Source: Akebia trifoliata
Lineage: Eukaryota > Streptophyta > Magnoliopsida > Ranunculales > Lardizabalaceae
Length of the DNA: 64,000 nt
Direction: 5' to 3'
Assembly (NCBI GenBank): GCA_017979445.1
Contig: CM030706.1
Coordinates: forward strand, 6,241,595-6,305,594
The translations under genes were made by a program, and so were the position numbers. Below are positions 46,065 to 57,261 of this stretch, piece after piece. The notes beneath the pieces are model-generated. The model worked only from the letters and a program-made list of their open reading frames with translations, ran no database searches and was not told the DNA's origin. Every line of letters begins with the position of its first letter. Position 1 is the stretch's first letter.

Positions 46065-47899
46065 GGTCAGTTATCCATGGCTTCTCTCATTTCAGTAATA
46101 ACTTCACGTTTAGGTGCATAGTCTTGCACGATTGAGATCATTGAGACCAAATAGAACACTCACATTCTATGACAAACAATCCCCACCACAGAAACAATCA
46201 TATCTTTCTGTTGCTTCTATTTTTTTTCTCCCCATCACAACACATGGGTTCATGGAGCAACTTTGTTTGCTTAAAAAAAAAGATAAACCATTAAGTAGTC
46301 GAAAAAATAAATGTTGCTCGAAAATTTCGCTTGGTTTAACTATCACCTACATCCATGAGCAATAAAAATGAATGGAAACCAAATGCTACCAAGATGAAAA
46401 GTTACTTCACCCTAAATTTCCATCTTATACGCACATTGTAAAAGAATTGATTATCAATTTATCATATCATTCAAAGATTAGAAAGACAACATTACCATAC
46501 CATACCAAGCTATAGATAAATTGTAGTAATTTGATAGATTATATGATAAAGTAAGCATGTTTTGAATTCTAGTAAAAGCTAAGAAGTGTAAGGGTCTTTT
46601 AGGACGGAGATGACAACTTAGAAAAAAAGAATAGATAAAAGAAAAAGCAAATTCATACATAATTTTTACCTACATTACAGAGAGATAATAAAAACTGAGA
46701 GACATGTAAACCTAAATCAAATAATGTAAAAACAAAATATTAAAATTGCAATCCAAAAAAAAAAAAAAAATGCAAGATCGCAAGAACACATAAAAAAAAT
46801 AAAAATAAAAATTACTAAGAAGTTCACAACAAAATTATGGATTAAAAAATAAATTCACGGAGATTCAAAATTAGTCCAAGTAAATCAAACCATGTAAAAA
46901 TAAAAGATTGAAAATTCGTATAAATTCAAAATTAACCCAAAAATACTTATTAACAACAACAAATAAACAAATGCAATACCCAAGAAGCTTATACCAAAGA
47001 GATTTAGCCTGAGCGATGGCACAATACCCTTTATTCACTTTCTTGGCGTAAAATTTCACACTATTCTCAAGAAATATAAAAATAATATATTATCATCTCA
47101 AATCAAATTAAACCTTACTAAAAAAAACAAGTTAAAATCCCAATTATCAAATTAATAAAATTCTAATTCACATAAATCCAAACTAATAATGGCAACTGAT
47201 AATTCAAAATAATAGTTGATTGTCGATATCTGGGAGCAACTAATAATGGCAAAAAGAATAATAACAGTTGTTTGTTGATGTCTAGGAGCAACTGATAATG
47301 ACAAAAAGAGATAAATGGACTTTGAGAGAGGGATTAAAATAAGTTAAATTTATCAAGACAGTAGCGTTTTCGAACTTATTTACAAAAATGGTATATTTGC
47401 CTTAAAATAATTTGGAGATTTGAATGGTAAAAGATGCGTGAGAGAAAGATAGAGAAAGGATATGCCTTTCAATTAGGAGAGGATTGGAAGAAAGGATAAA
47501 TGAGGAGTCATGACTCGTAACTCGTTAATGGATAAGAAGAGTTTTCAAGGAGTTGTGACCGATGAATGGGTGGGTAAGAATTAAGAAGAGTTTTTTTCAT
47601 TATTATTATTATTAATATTTTAAATATTTTTTGTGAAAAATAAATGAAAATTAATTTGCTTTTTAAAGAGGTGGAGGATTAGAGATAGACCTTCGTGTTT
47701 TCAAACTGATGACATGTCCCTCTTGACTTAGGCCTTTTCTAAGAGATTGAAGTAAATGACCTAAATGGCTTTGGCTTCAACCCTTGGTTTCAACACCAAT
47801 ACCAATCATCTTCATCATTAGGGTAGAAATTTTTATCCATAGTCTTCAAACTTAAGGTCTTATCTTTTTCAATCCTCGATAACAAAATATGATTTTTGG
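46065..47899. other. Intergenic stretch, no gene recognised
   Basis: AT-rich. A small imperfect tandem repeat near 47170-47310 repeats GGAGCAACTxATAATGxCAAA about every 60 bases. Nothing else was identified. Confidence 0.5.
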
Positions 47900-47904
47900 A
47901 ATAC

Positions 47905-48288
47905 TGTAGATGCAGACTTTCACTGTACTTTTAGATCTGAGATACCACCTTGCGATCCCTTCTCCTCGTTCTCCTAGGTGTACTTACAACGACACCACTC
48001 CGACGTCCAAGTTAGAGATTTAATACAAAAATGAGTCAAGTTTGGAGAGGGGAGAAAATCATACATTTTAGCTCATTTGTCCATTTATATATATAGAGAT
48101 GAGACCTTAGGACTTAATTGGATCCCACTACCGATTTTACCCTTCTCCAACTTAGAAGGGGATTTTGGGACGTATCTCGTACATATTTTGTACTTTCTAC
48201 TGAGCTTACCCTCGTATATCCATACCAAACTCGAATCCCTATGTGCCACGTGTCACCCCTCAATTCCTAGTGAGAAATATCCTCCACA
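47905..48288 (-). repeat. 3' LTR of the non-autonomous element
   Basis: On the + strand it runs TGTAGATGCAGAC..CCTCCACA, so in element sense it starts TGTGGAGG and ends CTGCATCTACA. Confidence 0.93.
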
Positions 48289-48300
48289 ATACCCCCTCTC
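48289..48300 (-). other. Polypurine tract
   Basis: GAGAGGGGGTAT on the - strand, directly before the 3' LTR. Confidence 0.8.
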
Positions 48301-48599
48301 GGGGGTTTGGACTTTTAGTCCGAGCGCCCGAGAATAAATGAATGGTACTATGTGACACGTGGTCACGCACCCCATAAATTATCATTTTCTGATTATTGAC
48401 TGCGCTTGGTGACACTTGGTGTCATCATAAACCCGATCTCCAAAGCCAATAGATATAACCCCCTACGGTCGGGTTTGGAACATCAATCAATTAAACCCAC
48501 CTCCAATTGATGGACTTGCCTCCCTTATGAACTAGTCGTTATATAAAAAAGACAAAGACGAGTTAACTCGACCCTCATTGATCGGGCTTGGTTCCCTTC

Positions 48600-49400
48600 A
48601 CTCATCAAGATTTTCGTTGCGTGCCGACCCCCTTACTGTCGAGATTTGCTCCTATCACGAGCTAGGATTTTCGTTAAATAGTAGAAGACCCGACCGAAAT
48701 CCCAGATCGAGCTTGGATCCCAAAATGATCCAAGATTTTGATAAATAATAGAATAATCGATCGAAGTCCCAGATCGGACTCGATTTTCATGACGGGCCAA
48801 GGCTTTGATAGAAGAACCGATCGAAATCCCAAATTGGGCTTGGATCCCAAAACGATCCAAGACTTTGATAAATAATAGAATAATCGATCGAAGTCCCGGA
48901 TCGAGCTCGGCCTCCTTGATGGGTTATGACTTTGATAATGATAGAATAACCGATCGAAGTCCCAGATCGGGCTCGGCTCTCCTGATGGGCCAAGGCTTTG
49001 ATAAATGATAGAATAACTGATCGAAGTCCCAGATCGGGCTCTGCTCCCCTGATGGGCCAAGGCTTTGACAAATGGTAGAATAACCGATCGAAGTCCCAGA
49101 TCGGGCTCGGCTCCCCTGATGGGCCAAGGCTTTGATAAATGATAGAATAACCGATCGAAGTCCCAAATTGGGCTCGGCTCCCCTGATGGGCCGAGGCTTT
49201 GACAAATGGTAGAATAGCCGATCGAAGTCCCAGATCGGGCTCGACTCCCCTGATGGGCCAAGGCTTTGATAAATGATAGAATAACCAATCGAAGTCCCAA
49301 ATCGGGCTTGATTCCCCTGATGGGCTAAGGATTTCCGCTATACCAACCCCTCGGTTGGGCTTGACACTAGTGAAGGGCCAAGGCTTTCTTTGAAAGCCGA
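48600..49400 (-). repeat. 67-bp tandem array near the 3' LTR
   Basis: About 11 units. The regular part has an exact 67-base step (for example 48948, 49015, 49082). Each unit contains CCGATCGAAGTCCCAGATCG and GATGGGCCAAGGCTTTGATA. Units at the left edge are longer and more diverged. Because 67 is 1 modulo 3, a single frame passes through all three phases of the unit. The array is stop-free on the - strand for 208, 206 and 93 codons in three overlapping frames (48674-49300, 48787-49407, 48924-49205). Confidence 0.93.
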
Positions 49401-51292
49401 CCCCCAATGGTCGGATTTTGCACTAAGTGGTCCCGCATGACCGACTTAGGATGTAGATCGGACTCCCAATACGAGTCGGGTGTATGTCAAGTTCTTCTGC
49501 TTCCTGCATCTTTAAAGTAACAGTAGACACGCAACAATAATAATTGCATAAACCACTAAGGCAATTAGTTCTTAATCCAATGTTATCGATCTGCGTCATT
49601 GCTTAAAACAATGTGGTTTGACCGAATCTGATTTATAAATCAATCTCTTAAGTCAAACCCACTCAGCTCGTTGAGTCGATGTTAATGAGTTGGGGTTGGT
49701 TTCCCATATGACTCGGTGAGTCCGGATTAAATTGAACCCCCAAACAGATTTTCCCATAATTCATTGAGCTATTTGACTCTGCCAAATTCCTAATTATTCG
49801 TTACACTATTTGACGGAGTCACCTTGTCTCGATCAAAATTTTGAATTACAAACTAAGTAGCTCGACTTAGTGGAGTCCTTCAACTCATCGAGTTTCTAAA
49901 TAATAAATTCAATTCATCGGAGTCTAGTGACTCGACATGTCGGGCTTGGTTAAGTCCCCAATTTATACCATTTTACTAACTTAAATGGTCCCAATGACCA
50001 TCAACATAACATTTGATGCAAAACCCTTACCTTTATATTACGACTCTACTTATACCATACGATTTGGTAAGTCGGATCTGGGTTAAGTCTTCAAATTACA
50101 TCACTTTACTCGATCAAAGTCCTAAAATTTGACTCTTGAGTCGAGCTTGCACTTAACCCCCTGAGTCACTTTTATGTTGAATTAACTCGAGAGATAAATT
50201 GGGTCACGTGGCACCTTACTATGGGCGGCACAATACGTTGATTGACTTGATTGAGTTAACAATTAAGTAACTCAATCGACTTGGCGGGAATTAGGAGTCC
50301 TATATTAGACTTAAATCATTTTTCCCCATTTTTTTTTATTATCATAGAAAATGTGCCCACACCCCAATATTCTTTAACCACTGACCTTATTGTCCTCTTC
50401 CACTATTAAGAAGAGATTTTCATACAACAATGATGTATTATCTATGCATCAAATCCAACCCAATTCCCACTTAAGCCTTTTTTATGCTTCTGCTTTGCTT
50501 TTTTACCAAAAGGTTGTTGATTTTAAAGAACATCAACAATTGATGCGGATGCATCACAACATCACTCATCAACTCTTGATGAGCTGTATAAATCAAACCG
50601 ACTTCCATTCTTTTTTGTTTTCTACTTACCATTCAAAATGCTTTAAATAAAAGGTAAGTAAAAGTACCTGCACGTCATTGATTCACTGTACCACTCCTTA
50701 ACACATTTCCTATAATTTGGTCATAAATTCTGACGATATCATTGCTTCAGCTTTCCTTGTAGATGAAGTCACCAAGGTTGGAAACCGCCATTAATGGCTT
50801 CCTCTTCTCTAGCAGTCAGATCTTATAGAAAAAAAAAAAGAAAATGCCGATGCCTACGTCTTCAACCTCTCAAGTTGAAGCTCCACAAGAAGTCCGAAGG
50901 TTAGTCTGCCAATGTGTTTGATTCATCGTTTGTAGCACTGCCAACGATGGGGTTCCATCTTGGGCAAGGGAGGAAGGGGAGTGCGTTTGGACTGACGATC
51001 ATGCATTCCCCTCTTCCTCTTAGCTTGAACCACCAAAACATGTTGCCTTTGTTGCTATTTTTTTACAGTCTCCATTAATTATGTGAAAACTGTAGAAATG
51101 ATTTCTTTCTCGCAGTCTCGTTTATTTGTTCTCTCTGTTTCTATGTTATTCTTCGATTTAAAAGGTGGATCAGGATTCAACTTATCAAGAATGACTCTCT
51201 TTTTATATTTCTTCCGAACATAGCAACCCCTTTTTCGAAATCTTCCCCCGTCAATTAACCCCATTTGGTGAAATCATGGTTTATATTCGAGA

Positions 51293-51310
51293 TTCCCACA
51301 AACGGCGCCA
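51293..51310 (-). other. Primer-binding site
   Basis: TGGCGCCGTTTGTGGGAA on the - strand, two bases inside the 5' LTR. The TGGCGCC core resembles PBS sequences of several plant Ty3/gypsy-type elements. The matching tRNA was not determined. Confidence 0.75.
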
Positions 51311-51312
51311 AT

Positions 51313-51696
51313 TGTAGATGCAGACTTTTGCTCTAGTTTTAGATCTGAGATACCACCTTGCGATCCCCCCTCCTCGTTCTCCTAGGTGTACTTACAACGA
51401 CACCACTCCAACGCCCAAGTCAGAGATTTAGTACAAAAATGAGTCAAGTTTGGAGAGGGGAGAAAATCATACTTTTTAGCTCATTTGTCCATCTATATAT
51501 ATAGAGATGAGACCTTAGGACTTAATTGGATCCCACTACCGATTTTACCCTTCTCCAACTTAGAAGGGGATTTTGGGATGTATCTCGTACATATTTTGTA
51601 CTTTCTACCGAGCTTACCCTCATATATCCATACCAAACTCAAATCCCTAGGTGCCACGTGTCACCCCTCAGTTCCTAGTGAGAAATATCCTCCACA
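51313..51696 (-). repeat. 5' LTR of the non-autonomous element
   Basis: Same length as the 3' LTR and about 95% identical by eye. Confidence 0.93.
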
Positions 51697-52017
51697 AATA
51701 CGATGATGGATTTTCCTAAAATCAATCATCTTTTTTTAGTCGATATTAGAGATACCCTTATGAGTTCAAACTGATAATAGGCATCACCATGTCATATTAT
51801 TTAGCCAAGGTTGAATATGTTTAAAATAAAAAAAATGGCAGAGGTTGAAGACAGGTCAGGCTTGATACAAGTTGAGGCCTAAGACAAAATCTTAAAATGA
51901 GGCTTTTTATGAGTTAAAATTTTGAGAGAGGTCAATAGAGACCGGAGATAATGTAAAAAAGGATTTTGTAACCATTATTATTTTTTCATTTTAACACACA
52001 ACGTCCACAAGATTAAC

Positions 52018-52222
52018 CCCAAGGGAGTGGCTCAATGGCAATTTAGGATCTAATAAGCGGTGAAAGTTTGTAGGTGGTGAGCTTGATACCCAATATGAGA
52101 AGTATTTCCTTGGGGCCACCCGCAAGGGCGCATTCTCACTTACCCAGTGTGTGTAATGTGTGGGCATTGCACGTTCCCGGGGGAGGGCTCTTTCGGTCCT
52201 CCCGTCATAAATAAATAAAAAA
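52018..52222 (+). mobile_element. tRNA-derived SINE
   Basis: A-box-like TGGCTCAATGGC at 52028 and B-box-like GAGCTTGATACCC near 52080. A GC-rich body follows (GGGGCCACCCGCAAGGGCGC, then CACGTTCCCGGGGGAGGGC) and a ATAAATAAATAAAAAA tail. Confidence 0.65.
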
Positions 52223-52486
52223 TGGCCACAAGATTTAAGGTTTTTTTTTTTTTTTTAAAGTTCAAGATATGATTGTTTTAAAATAATTGGAAACTAACCC
52301 TATTTTAGGAATCCACCAAGTGGATTAGAGTTATTTGTATTTTTATTTTTTATGTATAACTTTAAATAGAAGAGGTTGAAAGAGACAGAGATGAAAGAAT
52401 TAGTTTTTCTTTGGAAACTAATATTTATTGAAATCTAAGAGATCTTGGGAGATCTTCCAAATAGGGGTTTTCTATTTTTGTGTTGC

Positions 52487-52509
52487 GGGGGGGGGGGGGG
52501 GGGGGGGGG
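52487..52509. repeat. Poly(G) tract of 23 bases
   Basis: Uninterrupted G run followed by TATCCTGATTCCC. Its length is sequencing-error prone, and it could form a quadruplex. Confidence 0.9.
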
Positions 52510-53439
52510 TATCCTGATTCCCACGTGTAAGTGAGTGTAGTGGTTTTTTTTTTTTTTGGGGGAAAACCTTTCAATTCCAACGTGTCTAACTTGTAAGCGG
52601 GGTATGATATATATTGGAAAACCTCTCCAATTCCAATGCCTAAGGAGGTGTAATAAAAAATTAATGTTTTTATTAATTTCTTTTAAATCAAAGTGATAAT
52701 TATTTAAAAAAAAAAGTTGTGGTCTTCTCTGTGGGGCCTTAGGCTATTGCCTAAGTGGCCTTATGCTTCAATCGGCTTTGGTTGAAGAGTTCGAAGATGA
52801 TAGGTATTTAGAAAGAAAATGACTAAAGGTTTTAGATTATAATAAGATTTTTTTTTTCCATTAGTATGTAGAGAAGATTGAGGTCAAGAGCACATAATTT
52901 CAAATATCGACCAAGACTGACGAGTCATCTCGATATCATTCACTGTTGAGATGGATGGACACCACTTCTCAGGCATCACACCATCTCACACAATAAAGAA
53001 GATGACTCAGACAATATTTTGAAAATCTCGGTCAAGTCAATTAATAGCGGAGTTTCCATTAGCTCATATAATTTTTTTTTTTTTTGAAATTATCATATAA
53101 GTCAGTTCAAATCTCAAACAAGTCAGCCTGATGGAAGTTTCACATTGACTACCTCACTCGATCTCCTTGATATGGTGTTGGACAAGTTCTAAAATAATGT
53201 TTGATTTGTGTTTGTTGTGTTTCCCTCTACCCAAATTTATTCTCAAAACAAAAATAATTCAGACCCATTATGCCCTTAAAAAAATCACGAATTTATTGAA
53301 TTTTGAATTTTGAATTTGTGATGATATAGGATGATAGTCAAATAATTCTTATCATTCATAAAATTTTCTTTTGCTAGAAAGGGAGTTGGTTCTACTCAGA
53401 ACTAGATTTTGAACCGAGAAACATTTTTGAAGATTCAAG

Positions 53440-53522
53440 TCTTACTACGGGTCATTTTGCTCAGATGGATTTCCACATCAACAATCCAACACCACATCCT
53501 TCCAAATTTCTTTGAAAAACTC

Positions 53523-53555
<33 letters not shown>

Positions 53556-53790
53556 TTCTTTTGAGCTTGATCTAAAGTTTTGAGAATGGATGGCTACTGA
53601 ACTTCTACATAACTCTTAAACTTAAAATTAAAATTCAACAGTGAGGAACAATTATTTTTTGGAATTTCCTTATTCAAAGTTTTATAGAATTTTGTCCTCT
53701 ACAAACCTTGAAGCATCAGATTGTATTTTTTTGGATGCCACAAAGTAAGCCCAAGGATCCTTAGTAAGGCTAGTTGGACATTTTTTAATC
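53440..53790 (+). repeat. Copy of the foldback-arm family
   Basis: Contains ATCCAACACCACATCCTTCC, GAGCTTGATCTAAAGTTTTG, and AGAATTTTGTCCTCTACAAA. These match the arms at 9,500-9,690 (+), 10,010-10,260 (-) and 35,830-36,180 (-). A 27-base A tract (53528-53554) interrupts it. Confidence 0.65.
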
Positions 53791-53940
53791 CAAGTAATAA
53801 TATCAACACTCCCCAACTTTATCCAACTTGGTAATTGTACATTTTTTATTTTTTTGACTCATTTGAACCCAAGTAATAATATCAACACTCCCCAACTTTA
53901 TCCAACTTGGTAATTGTATGTTTTTTGTTTTTTGACTGGG
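53790..53940. repeat. 80-bp tandem duplication
   Basis: CAAGTAATAATATCAACACT begins at 53790 and again at 53870. The copies stay nearly identical through CAACTTGGTAATTGTA. Confidence 0.9.
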
Positions 53941-53954
53941 GTTATCCTGACATG

Positions 53955-54905
53955 GCCTCTTAAAGCAATTCCAACGGGTCTCTATATCTCTATATTTAGA
54001 GATAGAGACCTCCGAACCAAGCTCCAACCAGTCTCTTAATTTTTGACACACCCTCTAAATCACTATTCACATATCTAGAATTGGAGACAAAGCAAAAAAA
54101 AATAGAGATGGTCTCTATTTCACTATTCATCTTGTACAAATATCAATTATATCCCTATCATTTTACATAAATGCCATTCTTCATTTTCTTTTTCAATAAA
54201 AATATGTTTTAAATATAATTTTTGTCCTTTATTTATTTTCAATTATTTTTGTTAAATATTTTAAACTTGGATTTAATCAATTGTCTGACCAAATTCGACA
54301 AAGAATTACTTTAATCATGAATATTCAATTTTTTTAAAAATAAAATAAATTAATTTAAATGTATATATTTATATTTTTCTACTAAAAAGAAGATAATCAG
54401 ACCAAATTTGATTTCTTATATAACTGGTGGATTTTTATTTTTTTATTTAATGGGGTGTAACAAGTAAAATTGGGTTGCCAATAGCATTTTTTATTTTTAT
54501 TTTTTAGTAATTAACTTGGGGTGTAACAAGCAAAGTTGCTAATAACAATTTTTTTTTTTTTAATATTTAACTTAGGGTGTAACAAGTAAAGTTGGGTTGC
54601 CATACCAAACTTTATATATTTAACTTGGGTGTAATAAGTAAAGTTGGATTGCCAATAGTAAGTTTATTATTTTTTATTATGTGAATAGTGATTTAGAGAC
54701 GTGAATAGTAGGTGTAATAAGCAAAGTTGGGTTGCTAATAGTAAGTTTATTGTTTTTTATTATGTAAATAGTGAATTAAATATGTGAATAGTGATTTAGA
54801 GGTTGGGACCTATTAGAGTCCGTTTAGGTTAGGAGGAAAGAATCATCTCTAAAATGTGAGAATATGCCAAGATAAAGACATCCGTTGGAGTTGCTCACAG
54901 AGGAT
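53955..54905. mobile_element. MITE-like element with long degenerate TIRs
   Basis: The left GCAATTCCAACGGGTCTCTA faces the right, backwards GCAACTCCAACGGATGTCTT. Further in, CCTCTAAATCACTATTCACA occurs in both arms. No coding frame. The interior contains the repeated block at 54445-54745. Confidence 0.6.
54445..54745 (+). repeat. Five repeats of a MITE-end sequence
   Basis: GGTGTAACAAGTAAA..TTGGGTTGCCAATAG-like segments recur near 54453, 54520, 54573, 54627 and 54714. This segment is the inverted form of the terminal sequence of the MITE at 54963-55281. Confidence 0.7.
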
Positions 54906-54962
54906 CATATCTCACCCAAATCCCTGTGCATGCAAACTAATCCTCAGTCATACAAATAACTA

Positions 54963-55281
54963 GAGAGCTGCTATTGGCACCCAACTTTTACTTATTACAC
55001 TCTAATTTTTTAAATTATTTATTACTCCTCAATTAAAGATTAAACACATTCTTCAATCATTACAAAGGTTTGGCTCAATTTGCTATCTCAACATTATAAC
55101 ACTCAGACCAAACAATTTCAATTGCTGTTTACAGTTATGATAAGGCTCATATAAAATCCTAAACCCAAAAAAATAAAAATCTAGCCAAATAAAGAATTTG
55201 TTTTACTTAATATTCTCAATCATTCAATTATTTTTAATTAGGGTGTAATAAGTAAAAGATGGGGTGCCAATGGAAGCTCTC
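54963..55281. mobile_element. hAT-type MITE, 319 bp
   Basis: The left end GAGAGCTGCTATTGGCACCC and the right end, read backwards GAGAGCTTCCATTGGCACCC, continue as TIRs of about 45 bp (TTTTACTTATTACACYCTAA). The 8-bp flanks AATAACTA and AAAAACTA match at 7 of 8 positions, consistent with a hAT target duplication. No coding frame. Confidence 0.75.
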
Positions 55282-55660
55282 AAAAACTATCCTCATACCA
55301 TGTTGTGTAGTTCACGAAAATCATAAGGTTCTAAACTTTCGGTCTACCTTCTTACAATGAGTTTAGGATTTGATATGAATTCCTCGTAAAAATAATAATA
55401 ATAATGTGGTTTAAAAAACCATTATATACATTTTTTTTCAAATTATAAAATACATTTAGGTAGATTCATTAATGCATCGAAAACAATAAATCAACGAGAA
55501 TATAAAATAAAAAAGTGTTTTTAAAAAAAAAAACTTTTAAAGTTTTATTTACAAGTAATAAAATACACATGGCAAGTAGGGATTGAGTTCAGATCGAAAT
55601 GGTATTAAATTGGTACGGATACAATGAGAAATCTCTTAGACTTGGACACGATCATATACA

Positions 55661-55830
55661 CCATATTTAAGCTCCGAAACCAATCCAATATGGTACGTGT
55701 TGTTTTGGATTTAATTCTATCTTATCTGAAAAATTAATATTTTTGCCATATTTAAGCTCCGAAACCAATCCAATATGGCACGTGTTGTTTTGGATTCAAT
55801 TCTATCTGATCTGAAAAATTAATATTTTGG
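55661..55830. repeat. 85-bp tandem duplication
   Basis: CCATATTTAAGCTCCGAAAC starts at 55661 and 55746. The copies differ at a few positions. Confidence 0.9.
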
Positions 55831-56560
55831 ATCAATCATAAATTAATCCGCTTTGATTAGAGTATATATGATATTCCTTATACATCTAAATAAAATGTAT
55901 AACATAAATATAGCTCACATATTATCAGACACATTATCGGATTGCCATCTATCGATCCAAAACCAGTCTAATAAATAATTAAATCGAGTCCTTGTTGGAA
56001 CACAAATCCTTGATCAATATTCGAAGCGAATCAGGTTTCAAATGTCATATGATACATTGACAACAACAATGGATTTTGTGTATTTAATTAAAATTATTTT
56101 TTAATTTAAATATTTATAATCTAAATAAAATATAATTTATGACTAAACATATTCTAATCTACCTTATATTATTAAAAATTTATAATTATATTCATATATA
56201 CGAATAAATGATGGTAAACGGAGTTAAATGGTTTATCTCGTTCGAAATGAGGTAACTTGTCCAAGACAACTTGGTCTTCTCCATGAACGAGATGCGACGT
56301 CAAACCAAGATTTGAAACATTCTTTCAAATCTCCCTTTTCATGTTATTGGTCACATAATGTATCATTTTCTTTGTTTCAAATCCCCCTTTTCATGTTATT
56401 CAAGCATAATTAATTGGCTGGGCCCACAACTATTAAAATTAAAAATATTAGTGGATCCACAAAGAAAAACAAGAATGAGGTTAGCAGGTCCACATTACTA
56501 CCAGACTTCAAAATATTAGTGGACACACAAACAAAGAAAAGAAAGGATTCTTAAGGCAGT
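55810..56560 (+). repeat. Block related to 28.8-29.0 kb and 34.9-36.6 kb
   Basis: TTGTTGGAACACAAATCCTT and neighbouring text at 55,990-56,060 match 28,950-29,020. CCCTTTTCATGTTATT.GTCACA at 56,330 matches 34,940. ATATTAGTGGATCCACAAAG at 56,447 matches 35,577. The order is the same at both places, so this looks like an old duplication whose other copy received the nested transposons. Confidence 0.55.
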
Positions 56561-57261
56561 GTTTGATAGCGATTTTCAACCTGTTTTTTTAAGTTTTGCG
56601 GCTTTAAAATGCTTTTTAAAAGATGATTGATGTTTGATAACGAAAAGCACATCACAAATATATAAGTTTTTAAATGCAAATATGAAAAACGGCTAAAGGG
56701 TGCTTTTCCTAATTGCATTTGGGGGAGAAGCGAACATCTTAAAAATGGTTGACTTGAAATGACCCTCAATGTTTTCTACAATTACAACTTATATCCTGAT
56801 TTCATTGAACCATCTTTTTCGTCAATTGAACCCTACACAGCCCTTACCCCCACACAACCCTTACCCTTACACAACCCTAACCTTCAACTCAACAGCCATC
56901 GTTGCCATTTACGTTGTCATTGAGTGCTCCAATCAATGAAAAACACTAGTACGAACTCATATTTGGGCGTACACTAACCTGAACTCAGATTTACTCCATA
57001 AGTAAAATTCCTTTTTTTGTTCAATTTTGATGTGAATCATCTGTGCTTCATGATTAAACCACTCTATGAGCTACGATCTGATCATCCCAAATCGTAATCT
57101 CTATTTCGATGTGAGCTTTGATAAATTTATTGTTTTATGAGGAATTCAACATGAATAACTTGTTTAGATTTTGTACTCAATGTATTTGGGAGATAGATTA
57201 GCAAATTTTTTTCAAATGATTTGAGCAAACCATAATGGTTAGTAGTTTTTAATTTGGATTT
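56561..57261. other. Intergenic stretch before the terminal LTR
   Basis: No gene recognised. Telomere-like ACCCTTACCC/ACAACCCT phrases occur near 56,835-56,880 but do not form a regular repeat. Confidence 0.45.

Larger units (their letters stand above)
47905..51696 (-). mobile_element. Complete non-autonomous LTR retrotransposon (3792 bp)
   Basis: Two 384-bp LTRs (47905-48288 and 51313-51696) differ at about 19 positions by my count. The perfect TSD AATAC lies at 47900-47904 and 51697-51701. PBS and PPT place it on the - strand. The 3.0-kb interior has no gag, protease, integrase or RT motif that I can see, so it would need another element's proteins. It holds a 61-codon basic frame just after the PBS (51264-51079), several GACTCG-rich stretches, and the 67-bp array near the 3' LTR. 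About 5% LTR divergence indicates a moderately old insertion. Confidence 0.93.

Noticed and set aside
48674..49407. Overlapping 208- and 206-codon frames as protein genes
   Set aside because: They are different phases of one 67-bp tandem array inside a retroelement and resemble no known protein. Reported as a repeat with a finding instead.
56830..56885. Interstitial telomere repeat
   Set aside because: The CCCTTACCC-like phrases are irregular and do not repeat the plant CCCTAAA unit.
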